Positions 45,001 through 53,024 of a stretch of DNA of 64,000 nt are shown in pieces. The first letter of the stretch is position 1; every line of letters starts with the position of its first letter. The stretch is taken from NCBI RefSeq assembly GCF_001514065.1, contig NZ_KQ948431.1:139434-203433 (forward strand). The letters run 5' to 3'. The DNA comes from Streptomyces antibioticus. GTDB lineage: Bacteria; Actinomycetota; Actinomycetes; Streptomycetales; Streptomycetaceae. A program made the translations under genes and the position numbers. Under the pieces are notes generated by a model, which saw nothing but the letters and a program-made list of their open reading frames with translations, was not told where the DNA came from and searched no databases.

Positions 45001-45644
45001 GCACCTTCACCAACGAGACGGCGACCGGCTGGCAGACGCTGACCTTCGCCACCCCGGTGGCGGTCACCGCGGACACGGCGTACGTCGTCTCCTACCACGC
45101 ACCCAACGGCCACTACGCGGTCGACGGCGGCTACTTCGCCTCGGCCCACCAGTCCTATCCGCTGACCGGCACCGCCGACACCACGGCCCACCACAACGGG
45201 CTCTACCGGTACGGCGCCGACTCGGCCTTCCCGACCGGCTCCTACGGTTCGGCGAACTACTGGGTCGGCCCGGTCTTCACCGCCACCAACCCCAGCGGGT
45301 CGCTGGCGGCGGAGACGGCCTCCGAGGACGGCGCGGCCACGGTCACCTACACCGCCGACGCGAAGCACCCGCTCGTCATGTCCGTCTCGGACCAGCTCAA
45401 GGTGGCGGACGTCGACGCGGGCCTGACCATCCTGAAGGGCACCAAGGCCGCCAAGAAGCTGCATGTCACGGCGGTCGTCTCGTACAACCGTGCCACGCAC
45501 AAGGTGTCCGTCCATCTGAACCGTCCGCTGCCGGACGGCACGAGGTTCAAGGTCACGGTCACGGCCCAGGACAAGCACCACGCGAAGGTGAAGTCCCACA
45601 GCTGGACCCTGACCAGCAAGACCGTCCGCACGAAGAAGAACTGA
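42051..45644 (+). CDS. Secreted multidomain protein: dimethylformamidase-beta-like domain, Ig-like domains, two DUF4082
   Basis: The 1197-residue protein has a clear signal peptide (residues 1-33, RRIRGVRLAVAAAVIWAVL then TAQAAAD). Residues about 50-540 resemble the N,N-dimethylformamidase beta-subunit fold (YRIEIYRLGWYGGDGARLM; LSSGHDEYWTQDQY; YFSGNEVFWKTRL). An Ig-like domain follows (about 550-640), then a DUF4082 domain starting CPCTVWPATAVP, a bacterial Ig-like domain (about 815-910), a second DUF4082 starting CPCTLWSSSTVP, and a C-terminal Ig-like segment. It is probably an extracellular hydrolase or carbohydrate-binding protein acting on or anchoring the polymer; the activity is not established. 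The start is ATG 42051, with GAGAGG upstream. Confidence 0.9.
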   Translation: MNRWSRRIRGVRLAVAAAVIWAVLPQAGTAQAAADPCGSGSNPVVCENSKPGSPSTDWYSPNSYGDIKGFTTKESVQAGDTVQFKIQSKTSYRIEIYRLGWYGGDGARLMSTAAQAATTYPANYTSNPASCTKKASTGLVDCGNWPVTASWTVPSDAVSGLYIANLTQTDGDGLMPYPFVVRKDSSTSDIVVQTSDQTWQAYNDYGGQDLYGGAGPAPDGRAYEVSYNRPLDIGGDNGIYGSEYMMLAWLERNGYDVSYLSGVDVSTRGETLLKNHKVYLSSGHDEYWTQDQYSKVLAARKAGVQQAYFSGNEVFWKTRLTPSIDGANTANRTLVCYKMTKMAQNNGVADPSGQWTGTWMDPTSTQYGQSYQPPNILTGSMFTVNGYRADAITVPGSYGKNRLWRNTSIANLTSSQTATFPEGTLGYEWDSDIDNATRPAGAIDLSSTTVDINDGKLRMDWGNTYGNGTAKHSLVAFRDQDSGALVFGAGTVQWSWGLTNLPTYDPADQVVTEDVRMQQATVNLFADMGVQPLTRQSNLVAATKSTDTTGPAITVTSPASGVTVPALKPVTIKGTATDSGGVVARVEVSTDGGTTWQAATGLGSWTYSWTPSTPGSASIKVRAVDDSVNIGAVTTIPITVGPQACPCTVWPATAVPGTVNAGDGGSVELGVKFRTTVAGSITGVRFYKSPYNTGTHKGNLWTKDGKLLATGTFTGESASGWQQLNFATPVTVKANTTYVASYFAPNGGYSFDTTFANSDAGLAPLTALKSGTDGGNGLYRYTSTSAFPTSASSGSNYWVDVVLDTSTASTTPPTVTSTSPTSGATDAAITASVSAVFSASVDSDNLTFTLKDPDGNTVPGAVTLPAANKATFTPSTELSLHTKYTATVQASDVWGNAMTDPVTWSFTTSATPPAVTCPCTLWSSSTVPSTTDMTSDTNSLELGTRFTSSTAGWITGVTFYKGTGNTGTHTGSLWTDSGTLLASGTFTNETATGWQTLTFATPVAVTADTAYVVSYHAPNGHYAVDGGYFASAHQSYPLTGTADTTAHHNGLYRYGADSAFPTGSYGSANYWVGPVFTATNPSGSLAAETASEDGAATVTYTADAKHPLVMSVSDQLKVADVDAGLTILKGTKAAKKLHVTAVVSYNRATHKVSVHLNRPLPDGTRFKVTVTAQDKHHAKVKSHSWTLTSKTVRTKKN

Positions 45645-45658
45645 CCGACGAGAACCCA

Positions 45659-45700
45659 CCGGTGGTGGTCTCCCGCGCCCGACGGGGAGACCACCACCGG
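45659..45700 (+). terminator. Strong 16-bp hairpin after the DUF4082 protein gene
   Basis: CCGGTGGTGGTCTCCC (45659-45674) pairs perfectly with 45685-45700 around a 10-nt loop, starting 14 bases after the stop. It is a clear terminator-like structure. The next gene starts only 19 bp later with no obvious promoter space, so partial readthrough is likely. Confidence 0.85.
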
Positions 45701-45719
45701 GGATTGGCTACCCCCACCG

Positions 45720-46766
45720 ATGAGCAGCGTCAGTGTTGTCATCCCGTGCTTCAAGTACGGCCATTTCCTCGCCGACTGTGTGAGCAGCGTCCTGGACGAG
45801 AACCCCGGCGTCGACCTCAGGGTGCTCATCATCGACGACGCCTCGCCCGACGACTCGGCGGACGTCGCCCGCAAACTGGCCGCCTCCGATCCGCGGATCG
45901 AGGTGCACGTCCACCAGACCAACAAGGGCCACATCGCCACGTACAACGAGGGCCTGCTGGAGTGGGCCGACAGCGACTACGTGGCCCTGCTCTCCGCCGA
46001 CGACCGGCTCGTCCCGGGCGCCCTGGCCCGGGCCGCCGCGCTCCTGGACGCCCACCCCGAGGCGGGCTTCGCCTACGGACGCCCCCTGCGCTTCCAGCAC
46101 GGCGGCCCGCTGCCCGCGGCCCGCACCCGGAGCACCGGTTCGGTCGTCTACCCCGGCCAGTGGTGGCTGGAGCGGCGCTTCCGGGAGGGCACCGGCTGCA
46201 TCACCTCGCCCGAGGTCGTCGTCCGCACCGACCTCCAGCGCAAGGTCGGCGGCTACGACCCGGCCCTGCCGCACGCCGGCGACATCGAGATGTGGATGCG
46301 GCTCGCCGCGCACGCCGACGTCGGCTACATCCGCGGCGCCGACCAGGCCTTCTACCGCGTCCACGGGAACAACATGTCGACGACCGACTTCGGCGGCCAG
46401 CTCGACGACCTGCGCCAGCGCCTGATCGCCTACGACTCGGTGCTCGCCAAGTGCGGCGACCGGCTCCCGCACGCCGACCGGCTCGCCGACCAGGTCCACA
46501 CCCGCCTCGCCCGCTACGCGCTGCGCCGCGCCTACCGCGCCTACGACCGGGGCCGCACCGGTGTCGTACCGGTCGAGGAGTGCGTGGCGTTCGCCGAGGA
46601 GTGCCTGCCGGGCTACCGGGCGCTGCCCGAGTACCGCGCCCTGCGGCTGCGCAGAAGGATCGGGCCGAAGGCGATGCCGTACCTCCAGCCGCTGGTGTGG
46701 TCGGCCGTGGCCGAGCGCGGGCGGGAGTGGCTGTGGTGGGAGTCCTGGAAGCGCCGCGGAATCTGA
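45720..46766 (+). CDS. Glycosyltransferase family 2
   Basis: The 348-residue protein has an N-terminal GT-A domain: VSVVIPCFKYGHFLADCV, LIIDDASPDDSADVARKL, and the DXD-like metal site in LLSADDRLVPGAL. PALPHAGDIEMWMRLAAHAD lies in the acceptor region, and the C-terminal part is helical. There is no membrane segment, so it is a cytosolic enzyme building the repeat unit on the lipid carrier. ATG 45720 has no good ribosome site and lies just after a strong hairpin, which suggests low expression or an unseen initiation mode. Confidence 0.9.
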   Translation: MSSVSVVIPCFKYGHFLADCVSSVLDENPGVDLRVLIIDDASPDDSADVARKLAASDPRIEVHVHQTNKGHIATYNEGLLEWADSDYVALLSADDRLVPGALARAAALLDAHPEAGFAYGRPLRFQHGGPLPAARTRSTGSVVYPGQWWLERRFREGTGCITSPEVVVRTDLQRKVGGYDPALPHAGDIEMWMRLAAHADVGYIRGADQAFYRVHGNNMSTTDFGGQLDDLRQRLIAYDSVLAKCGDRLPHADRLADQVHTRLARYALRRAYRAYDRGRTGVVPVEECVAFAEECLPGYRALPEYRALRLRRRIGPKAMPYLQPLVWSAVAERGREWLWWESWKRRGI

Positions 46767-46780
46767 TGCCTGTGAACCAC

Positions 46781-47452
46781 TCAGCCCGCCGCCGCGAGCT
46801 CCTCGACCGGACGCCGCGGCTGCGGGGAACCGTCCTTCCGGCTCCTGCGGCGCAGCGCGACACGGTCGAACCACAGCGTGGCCAGCATGCCGCCGATACC
46901 GCCGAGCAGCGCCGTCCCCGCCAGGGCACGCGTCTTCGTGCCCTGCACCGGGGCCGCGCTGGGCGCCACCAGGACGGACGCGTTGATCCGCGACCCGGCG
47001 GCGATCCCCTCGGCTTCCTGGAGCTCGGTCACATGCCGGGTGTAGACGTCGATGACCCGGCCGACCGCCGTGTCCGCCTCCTCCGCGCTCGTCCCCTTCG
47101 CCTGCACCTGGAGCGAGGGGATGAGATAGCGGGGCGTGGCGCTGGTGCCGCTGTTGCGCGGGATCAGCTGGTACGACCCGGGGACACCGGCGGCCGCCAG
47201 CTCCCTGCGCCCGGCGGACGACTCCAGCTGCTGGACGACGCCGTACGACAGGGTGGCGAGCGGCGGTTGCAGGTTCGTCAGCTGGTTCGGCTGGTTCCCC
47301 GTGACCGGAGGCTTGAGGACGACCACCGCCGAACTGAGGAACCGCGGAGCGGGATGCAGCACTTGGTACGCTCCGGCGGCCGTCAGCACGAGCGCGAACA
47401 CCAGCACGTACCAGCGGCGCAACAGCGCTTCGGCGACCTCACGAGGCGACAC
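46781..47452 (-). CDS. Wzz/Lsr2-independent chain-length determinant-like protein (Wzz family)
   Basis: The 223-residue polysaccharide co-polymerase-like protein has an N-terminal membrane helix after LLRRWYVLVFALVLTAAG, a roughly 130-residue extracytoplasmic helical part and a C-terminal helix (TKTRALAGTALLGGIGGMLA) ending in a basic tail. The proposed start GTG 47452 has AAGGAA eight bases upstream. It gives exactly 15 residues up to the RRWY motif, the same as the paralogues at 47542 and 56551. ATG 47488 and TTG 47500 are weaker. It probably helps control chain length of the exopolysaccharide. There is no tyrosine kinase domain. Confidence 0.82.
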   Translation of the reverse strand: MSPREVAEALLRRWYVLVFALVLTAAGAYQVLHPAPRFLSSAVVVLKPPVTGNQPNQLTNLQPPLATLSYGVVQQLESSAGRRELAAAGVPGSYQLIPRNSGTSATPRYLIPSLQVQAKGTSAEEADTAVGRVIDVYTRHVTELQEAEGIAAGSRINASVLVAPSAAPVQGTKTRALAGTALLGGIGGMLATLWFDRVALRRRSRKDGSPQPRRPVEELAAAG

Positions 47453-47541
47453 AGCGGGGATTCCTTCCGTCGCCAGCGATACTCGCATCAACCGGGGCAA
47501 GTCGCCAGCGGATCACACCGGTTGCGAGGAAGGGAGGGCTC

Positions 47542-49569
47542 ATGAGCCTCGGTGACATCCTGGCGATCATGCGCAGGCGCTGGTACTGCATGGTGCCGCT
47601 CACCCTGCTCAGCATCCTCGCCGGCGGCTATCTCTTCCGTACCGTCCCGGTGTCCTACGAGTCGCAGAGCTCCGTCACCCTGCTCGACTCCACGGCGATC
47701 GCCGAACTGGCGCCGACCTTCGGCAACCCCCTGTCGAACGCCGGAGGATCGCTGGTCGTCACCGCCGACGTGCTGATCAGGACGTTGCAGTCGAGCGACT
47801 CGGCCAAGGAGCTGCACTCCCGCGGCGTCACGGACCGCTACACCGTCGGCTTCGCCCCCAACGCCGACAGCCCGCTGCTCACCCTGAGCGTCACCGGCAC
47901 CGACCGGGCGAAGGTGCTGCGCGAGACCACCACCCTCACCAAGTTCACCGGCGAGCAGCTGAAGGCCCTGCAGGCCGCCTCCAAGGTGCCGTCGGTGTAC
48001 GCGGTGCAGGCCGCGCCGGTCGTCCTGCCCCAGACCCCGGTCTCGCAGCCCAAGAGCCGTTACCAGAACATCGCGGCGGTCGTCATCGTCGGCATGGTCG
48101 GCGCGTTCCTGCTGTCCATCCTGGCCGAGGGCGTCGCGGTGGTACGCCGCAGAGGCCGCGCCCAGCCCGGATACGTCCCCCGGCGCCACCGGGCCAGTCC
48201 CCCCGAGCGCCCCAAGGGCCTGCTGTCGCGGCGCCTGGACGCCACGACGATCCTCACCGGCTATCTGGCCCTGGCCTTCTTCGTCCCCTCGAACCTCACG
48301 CTGCCCGCGCTGGGCGGCGTCGGTACGCCGGCCAACGTCTTCGCCCTCCTCGGCCTCCTCTGGTACCTCGCGACCTGGCTCGGCGGCCGCATCCTGCCGG
48401 CCCGGGGCACGAGGCTGGTGCGTGTGGTGATGTGCCTGCTCGCCGCGGCCGTCCTCCTCTCCTATCTCGCGGACGCGACCCGGGAGAGCACCCACGAGGA
48501 GGTCCTCGGCGCCGACCGGGGACTCATCGGGCTCGGGGTGTGGGTGGCGCTGGTGGTGCTGGCCTCGGCCGGCATCCAGGAGCGCAGCCGCCTGGAGACC
48601 CTGATGCGCCGCCTCGTCGTCATGGGCACCGTCGTCGCGCTGATCGGCTACTACGACTTCTTCGCCGCCACCAACATCGCCGACTCCATCCACATCCCCG
48701 GCCTCCAGTCCAGCACGGCCGGGATCAGCGCGATGGACCGCGGCTCCTTCACCCGGCCCCGCTCCACCACGGCCCACCCGCTGGAGTTCGGCGGCATGCT
48801 GGCCATCCTGGTCCCCTTCGCCGTCCACCAGGCCTTCGATCCGGTACGACGACACGTGAGCGCGTGGCGTCGCTGGGCGCCGGTGGCGATCATGGCGGGT
48901 GCGCTGCCGCTGACGGTGTCGCGGACGTCCATCATCGGTGCCTTCATCGTGATCCTGGTGATGGTGCCCCGCTGGAAGCCGCAGCGCCGCTGGGCCGCGA
49001 TCGGCCTGATCGTGGGCTCGGTGGCCGGCTTCAAGGTGATCATCCCGGGCCTGATCGGAACGATCACCAACCTGTTCGCCAGCTTCCTGTCCAACTCCGA
49101 CAGCAGTACGCAGGCGCGCACGGTGAAGTACAGCGCGATCGTGCCGTACTTCAATGAACACCCCTGGTTCGGGCGGGGCTTCGGCACCTTCACCCCGGAC
49201 CTGTACTTCTTCACGGACAACCAGTACATGCTGACCCTGGCCGAGATGGGCATCCTCGGCCTGATCGCCCTGTTCGCCCTCTTCATCACCGGAATGCACA
49301 CCGGCGGCGCCATCCGCCGCCTCGCCCGCACCGAGTCCGACCGCGAACTCGGCCAGGCGTTCCTCGCCTCGGCCCTGGTCGCCCTCGTCATCAGCGCCAC
49401 CTTCGACGCACTCAGCTTCCCCATGTACGCGGGGATGTTCTTCCTCGTCCTGGGAGCGGGCGGCAGCTATCTGGGCTTCGTGCGCCGCGAGGCGAACACG
49501 GTCGCCGAGCTGCCCGTCCCGCGTACGCCGACCGAGACCAAGGTCCCCCAACTCGTGGAGTCCCGATGA
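47542..49569 (+). CDS. Wzz-Wzy fusion: chain-length determinant joined to O-antigen ligase/polymerase-like domain
   Basis: The 675-residue protein starts like its Wzz paralogues (MSLGDILAIMRRRWYCMVPL). Residues 1-200 form a complete Wzz-like module with membrane helices near 17-36 and 172-192. After a basic linker (about 200-230), residues about 235-640 form an O-antigen ligase/polymerase module of about ten helices. A large external loop there contains RPRSTTAHPLEFGGMLAILV and HPWFGRGFGTFTPDLYFFTDN, typical of Wzy/WaaL enzymes. One chain would therefore both polymerise the repeat unit and set its length. It is divergent from the neighbouring Wzz gene, with GAGGAAGGGAGGG before ATG 47542, and overlaps the next gene by 4 bp. 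Confidence 0.92.
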   Translation: MSLGDILAIMRRRWYCMVPLTLLSILAGGYLFRTVPVSYESQSSVTLLDSTAIAELAPTFGNPLSNAGGSLVVTADVLIRTLQSSDSAKELHSRGVTDRYTVGFAPNADSPLLTLSVTGTDRAKVLRETTTLTKFTGEQLKALQAASKVPSVYAVQAAPVVLPQTPVSQPKSRYQNIAAVVIVGMVGAFLLSILAEGVAVVRRRGRAQPGYVPRRHRASPPERPKGLLSRRLDATTILTGYLALAFFVPSNLTLPALGGVGTPANVFALLGLLWYLATWLGGRILPARGTRLVRVVMCLLAAAVLLSYLADATRESTHEEVLGADRGLIGLGVWVALVVLASAGIQERSRLETLMRRLVVMGTVVALIGYYDFFAATNIADSIHIPGLQSSTAGISAMDRGSFTRPRSTTAHPLEFGGMLAILVPFAVHQAFDPVRRHVSAWRRWAPVAIMAGALPLTVSRTSIIGAFIVILVMVPRWKPQRRWAAIGLIVGSVAGFKVIIPGLIGTITNLFASFLSNSDSSTQARTVKYSAIVPYFNEHPWFGRGFGTFTPDLYFFTDNQYMLTLAEMGILGLIALFALFITGMHTGGAIRRLARTESDRELGQAFLASALVALVISATFDALSFPMYAGMFFLVLGAGGSYLGFVRREANTVAELPVPRTPTETKVPQLVESR

Positions 49570-50465
49570 GCACCGTCGCCGTCATCGTCGTCACCTGGAA
49601 CAGCGCCGCGGTGCTCCCCGGGTTCCTCGCCGCTCTGCCCGACGGCATGGCCGGGCTCGACTGGCGGCTGGTGGTCGCCGACAACGACTCGGCCGACGAC
49701 ACGGTGGAGGTGCTCCGCACCCTCGCCCCCGAGACCACGGTCGTCCAGACGGGCCGCAACGCCGGGTACGCGGCCGGGATCAACGCGGCGCTGGACGCGG
49801 CGGGGGACTACGGGGTCGCCCTCATCTGCAACCCGGACGTCCGGATGCGGCAGGGCTGCGCCAAACGCCTGGTGGACAGTCTCGGGGGCGGTGTCGGGAT
49901 CGCCGTACCCCTGCTGTACGAGGAGGGGAGCGACACACCTCATCGCTCCCTGCGCCGGGAGTCGACCGTACTGCGGGCCCTCGGCGAGGCGGTCATCGGC
50001 AACACCAGGGCCGGTCGGTTCCCGGCCCTGAGCGAGCTGGTGACCGACCCGGCCGCCTACGAGCGCCCGACGCGCGCCGACTGGGCGACGGGCGCGCTGA
50101 TGGCCATCTCCGGGGAGTGCATGGCGGCCTGCGGCAAGTGGGACGAGTCCTTCTTCCTCTACTCGGAGGAGACGGAATTCTGCCTGCGGGCACGGGACTT
50201 GGGGTACGCGACCCAACTGGAGCCGAGCGCCGAGGCGGTACACCTGGGGGGCGACTCCCAGGTGTCCCCTCGCCTGTGGACATTGCTCACCCTCAACAGG
50301 ATCCGCCTGTACGCCCGCAGACACGGTCGTCTGGCGACGGCAGCCTTCCGCACGGCGGTCCTCCTCAGGGAGACCTCACGAGCGGCGCTGGGCAGACCGG
50401 CGAGCAGGGCGGCAGCAGCGGCGTTGGTGCAACCGGGAGTACTGCACAAGACACCGGGACCGTGA
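49566..50465 (+). CDS. Glycosyltransferase family 2, rhamnosyltransferase-like
   Basis: The 299-residue protein has VAVIVVTWNSAAVLPGFLAA, VVADNDSADDTVEVLR, the NAGYAAGINAAL motif and ALICNPDVRMRQGCAKRL. TRADWATGALMAISGECMAA and FFLYSEETEFCLRARDLGY, with the catalytic-base-type Glu residues, complete the pattern of rhamnosyltransferase-like GT2 enzymes. No membrane segment is seen. ATG 49566 overlaps the stop of the Wzz-Wzy gene (ATGA), so polymerase and transferase are cotranslated. Confidence 0.92.
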   Translation: MSTVAVIVVTWNSAAVLPGFLAALPDGMAGLDWRLVVADNDSADDTVEVLRTLAPETTVVQTGRNAGYAAGINAALDAAGDYGVALICNPDVRMRQGCAKRLVDSLGGGVGIAVPLLYEEGSDTPHRSLRRESTVLRALGEAVIGNTRAGRFPALSELVTDPAAYERPTRADWATGALMAISGECMAACGKWDESFFLYSEETEFCLRARDLGYATQLEPSAEAVHLGGDSQVSPRLWTLLTLNRIRLYARRHGRLATAAFRTAVLLRETSRAALGRPASRAAAAALVQPGVLHKTPGP

Positions 50466-50521
50466 CGCCCCTCAGGGGCGCGGGGAACTGCGCGACCAGC
50501 CCCCACCCACCCGCAGACAAC
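50466..50521. repeat. Streptomyces-type intergenic repeat with GC hairpin
   Basis: The convergent gap contains GCCCC-TCA-GGGGC followed by GCGGGGAACTGCGCGACCAG. I recall this as a widely dispersed Streptomyces intergenic motif, often found after genes. It may act as a bidirectional terminator between the GT2 gene and the convergent methyltransferase gene. Confidence 0.6.
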
Positions 50522-51499
50522 CTAGGCCCGACGCCGACACACCATCGCGACGAAGTCATGCCCCACATCCGCCAGAACAGCATCCTCCGCGGCAAAACAC
50601 TGCTCCAGCAACTCCAACGTCTCCGGCGACTGATCCCGGAAGTTGTGGGCGATCCCCGAGAACGCGATGTGCAACACCGTGCCCCCGTACGGCCGTTCCT
50701 CCACCACCTCGAACTCCCGCCGCAACCCCGGCAGCAACGCCCCCGCATCCACCGCCTCCGAGGGATCGTCCAGCACCATCGACATCCGGCTGGGCCGCAC
50801 GACCCGCCGCTTGATCCGTCCGTCGGCCAGGCGCCGCCGCTCCTCGGGAAGACGCGCGAGAAGCGCGTTCGCCGCGTCCAGTTGCGCGTCGGTCCACTGG
50901 AAGCGCGTCGGCCCCACGAACTCGTCGATCACGAACAACCCGTCCGGCTCGATGAGTTGCGCCAACCGCGGCAACGTCTCGTCCAGGTGGTCGAAGTGGT
51001 GCAGTGACTGCAACCCGAGCAGCACGTCGAAGCGCTCACCGTCCGCCGTCATCCGGTTGACGTCCGTGACCCGGAAGCGCAGGACGTCGGCGAGTCCCTC
51101 GTCCGCGGCGGCCCGGGTCGCGAAATCGATCCGCTCCGGCGCCACATCCACCCCCTCCAGCAGGGAGAACGCGCGGGTCTTCGCCCACAGCAGCTCGTTG
51201 CCGCCGGTCCCGCAGCCCAGCGACAGCCCCCGCAGATCGGTGCGCGGCGCGAAGTGCTTGGCGGCCACGTACTGCGGGAAGGACACCTCCGCGTCCCCGG
51301 TCATCAGCAGATTCCACCGCTTGATGACCGACGGGATCGCCCACCACTCGGTCAGCGACGGGTCGACCTGCGACCAGTGCTGGACGACCCGCGCCCCGCC
51401 CCGCACCCGCAACTTGGCCAGCACGGGGTCGAGTTCGAGCTTGCGCACCTTGCGCAGGAGCCGGTCCGCGTCATGTCTGTTGACCAAGTTGTTCAGCAT
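50522..51499 (-). CDS. Class I SAM-dependent methyltransferase
   Basis: The 325-residue protein has a Rossmann methyltransferase core with motif I LRGLSLGCGTGGNELLWA, VDVAPERIDFAT for the ribose acid, and FDVLLGLQSLHHFDHLDETL followed by EPDGLFVIDEFVG. It probably methylates a sugar or lipid-linked glycan, given its place in the exopolysaccharide locus; the acceptor is unknown. The start is ATG 51499, with GGAG seven bases upstream. It overlaps the end of the upstream methyltransferase gene by 29 bp. Confidence 0.9.
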   Translation of the reverse strand: MLNNLVNRHDADRLLRKVRKLELDPVLAKLRVRGGARVVQHWSQVDPSLTEWWAIPSVIKRWNLLMTGDAEVSFPQYVAAKHFAPRTDLRGLSLGCGTGGNELLWAKTRAFSLLEGVDVAPERIDFATRAAADEGLADVLRFRVTDVNRMTADGERFDVLLGLQSLHHFDHLDETLPRLAQLIEPDGLFVIDEFVGPTRFQWTDAQLDAANALLARLPEERRRLADGRIKRRVVRPSRMSMVLDDPSEAVDAGALLPGLRREFEVVEERPYGGTVLHIAFSGIAHNFRDQSPETLELLEQCFAAEDAVLADVGHDFVAMVCRRRA

Positions 51500-52172
51500 G
51501 TGCGGTCTCCGTTCTCACGGCGATGAGTGACTTGGGAGCACCGAGCACCCGCTCGCTGAGGAGCACCGACCGGGGGAACAGGTAACGCATCTCGGTGCGG
51601 GTCAGCAGCTCGATGTTGATCACGGCGTTCATGGCCGACTCGGGGCTGTCGGGACGGCTGTGGACCAGCGGCCAGCGCCGGACGAGGCGGGCCCGGGCGG
51701 CCAGCGGCAGGAACTGGAAGCCGGGTGCCACGAAGTGCGGCTCGACGGGGAAGTAGCGGTACGGCGTCTGGATCCAGTGCAGCGGGGCGAGCTGCTCGAC
51801 CGCGGCGACGAACTTCTGCCGCTGGCTGTGGCCGCCGACGTGCTCGATGGTCGAGTTGGAGAACACCAGGTCGTAGCCGCCCTGGGCGCTCAGCTCGGCG
51901 GCCACCTCCGGGTCGGTGACGTCGGCGTTCTCCGCGGTGATCCAGTCGGGCAGGTCGGCGGGGTGCGCCTCCAGGTTGATCAGGTGGACGTGCTTGGCCC
52001 GCACCGGCGCCCGCAGCCACATCTCGGCCGTGCCCCCCAGATCCACGACCCGCATGCCCTCGATGCCGGGGAAGCAGCGCCGGAACCGCTCCCAGCGGGC
52101 GACACGCATCCGTTCGCCCAGCGAGCCGGGGGCGTCGACGAACTTGTTTCTGAGGGCGCGGGATCGGGGCAT
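51471..52172 (-). CDS. Class I SAM-dependent methyltransferase
   Basis: The 233-residue protein has motif I in MRVVDLGGTAEMWLRAP, a second strand HLINLEAHPADLPDW, and the FSNSTIEHVGGHSQRQKFVA segment common in small methyltransferases that act on sugars or glycolipids. The C-terminal LVHSRPDSPESAMNAVINIE region carries the variable acceptor part. The start is ATG 52172; 20 upstream codons are open but Pro-rich and unlikely. It is the fourth gene of a minus-strand group of sugar and secretion genes. Confidence 0.87.
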   Translation of the reverse strand: MPRSRALRNKFVDAPGSLGERMRVARWERFRRCFPGIEGMRVVDLGGTAEMWLRAPVRAKHVHLINLEAHPADLPDWITAENADVTDPEVAAELSAQGGYDLVFSNSTIEHVGGHSQRQKFVAAVEQLAPLHWIQTPYRYFPVEPHFVAPGFQFLPLAARARLVRRWPLVHSRPDSPESAMNAVINIELLTRTEMRYLFPRSVLLSERVLGAPKSLIAVRTETAHAEQLGQQT

Positions 52173-52238
52173 CGGGGCAACCACCTGAGGTCGGAGCGGA
52201 ACAGTAGGAGGAACGGAGGGGTGGGAGGGCACGGGCTG

Positions 52239-53024
52239 TCACCAGTCCGTGTAGAAGCTGGCGGGGTTCACCAGGTACCGCACGGTCGGGTGCGGCACAT
52301 GGCGCACCCGGTGCCGTCGGGCGTAGCGGTGGATGAGCTCCCAGTCCTCCCGGGGCAGCACTTCCGGGGTGCGGCGCAGGCGGCTGAAATGCAGGGAGCG
52401 GGTGCGGCGGGCGACGAAGGCGTTGGTGTCCAGGAAGGACTCGCGGGCGGCGCGGCGCCGGTCGTACGGGACCGACAGGATGTCCTTCTCGCTGCCGTCC
52501 GGCAGGACGCGCCGCAGTGCCGTGTAGACGCCGGCGGGCGCGTCGGCGGACTCCAGGGCGACCAAGGCGCGTTCCAGATGGTCGGGTTCCCACAGGTTGT
52601 CGTCGTCGAGGAAGGCGACGTACCGCGAACGCGTGAGCCGGATGCCGACGTTGCGCACGACGCCCGCCACACCGGTGTTGCGGGCCAGGGAGACGGCGAA
52701 CAGCCTTGGGTCTTGGGGGAGTTCGGGCAGACCGGCGCCGTCGTCGACCACGATGACGACATGGTCGCGCACCGTCTGGTCCAGGGCCGAGCGGACGGCG
52801 GCGCGCAGGGCGTCGGGGCGGCGGTGGGTGGCGATCACGGTGGCGACCAGGGCCGAGGGCGGTGACGGCCAAGCGGCCGACAGCCGCCGGACCTCGGCGT
52901 CCTCGATCCGGCGCAGCCGCACCGCGGACGGCGCCAGCAGGACCTTGTTCCTGGCCTCGAAGAGCACCAGCCAGCCGAACACCGCCTTGAGCAGTGTCCA
53001 CGGCATCCGCACGACGCGGCTCAC
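52239..53024 (-). CDS. Glycosyltransferase family 2
   Basis: The 261-residue protein has an N-terminal hydrophobic or amphipathic segment (MPWTLLKAVFGWLVLFEA) that may attach it to the membrane, then a GT-A core. TVIATHRRPDALRAAVRSAL, VVIVVDDGAGLPEL, VAFLDDDNLWEPDHLERALV (metal site) and LPREDWELIHRYARRH (base region) are visible. It probably adds one sugar of the repeat unit. GTG 53024 overlaps the stop of the upstream beta-helix gene (GTGA); ATG 53006 is an alternative. Confidence 0.9.
   Translation of the reverse strand: MSRVVRMPWTLLKAVFGWLVLFEARNKVLLAPSAVRLRRIEDAEVRRLSAAWPSPPSALVATVIATHRRPDALRAAVRSALDQTVRDHVVIVVDDGAGLPELPQDPRLFAVSLARNTGVAGVVRNVGIRLTRSRYVAFLDDDNLWEPDHLERALVALESADAPAGVYTALRRVLPDGSEKDILSVPYDRRRAARESFLDTNAFVARRTRSLHFSRLRRTPEVLPREDWELIHRYARRHRVRHVPHPTVRYLVNPASFYTDW

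Noticed and set aside
41856-45659. Very long open frame (over 1200 codons) on the minus strand opposite the DUF4082 protein gene
   Set aside because: It mirrors a gene with clear domains and signal peptide, and its Gly/Val/Arg/Asp-rich composition is typical of antisense frames in high-G+C DNA; no family motif seen.
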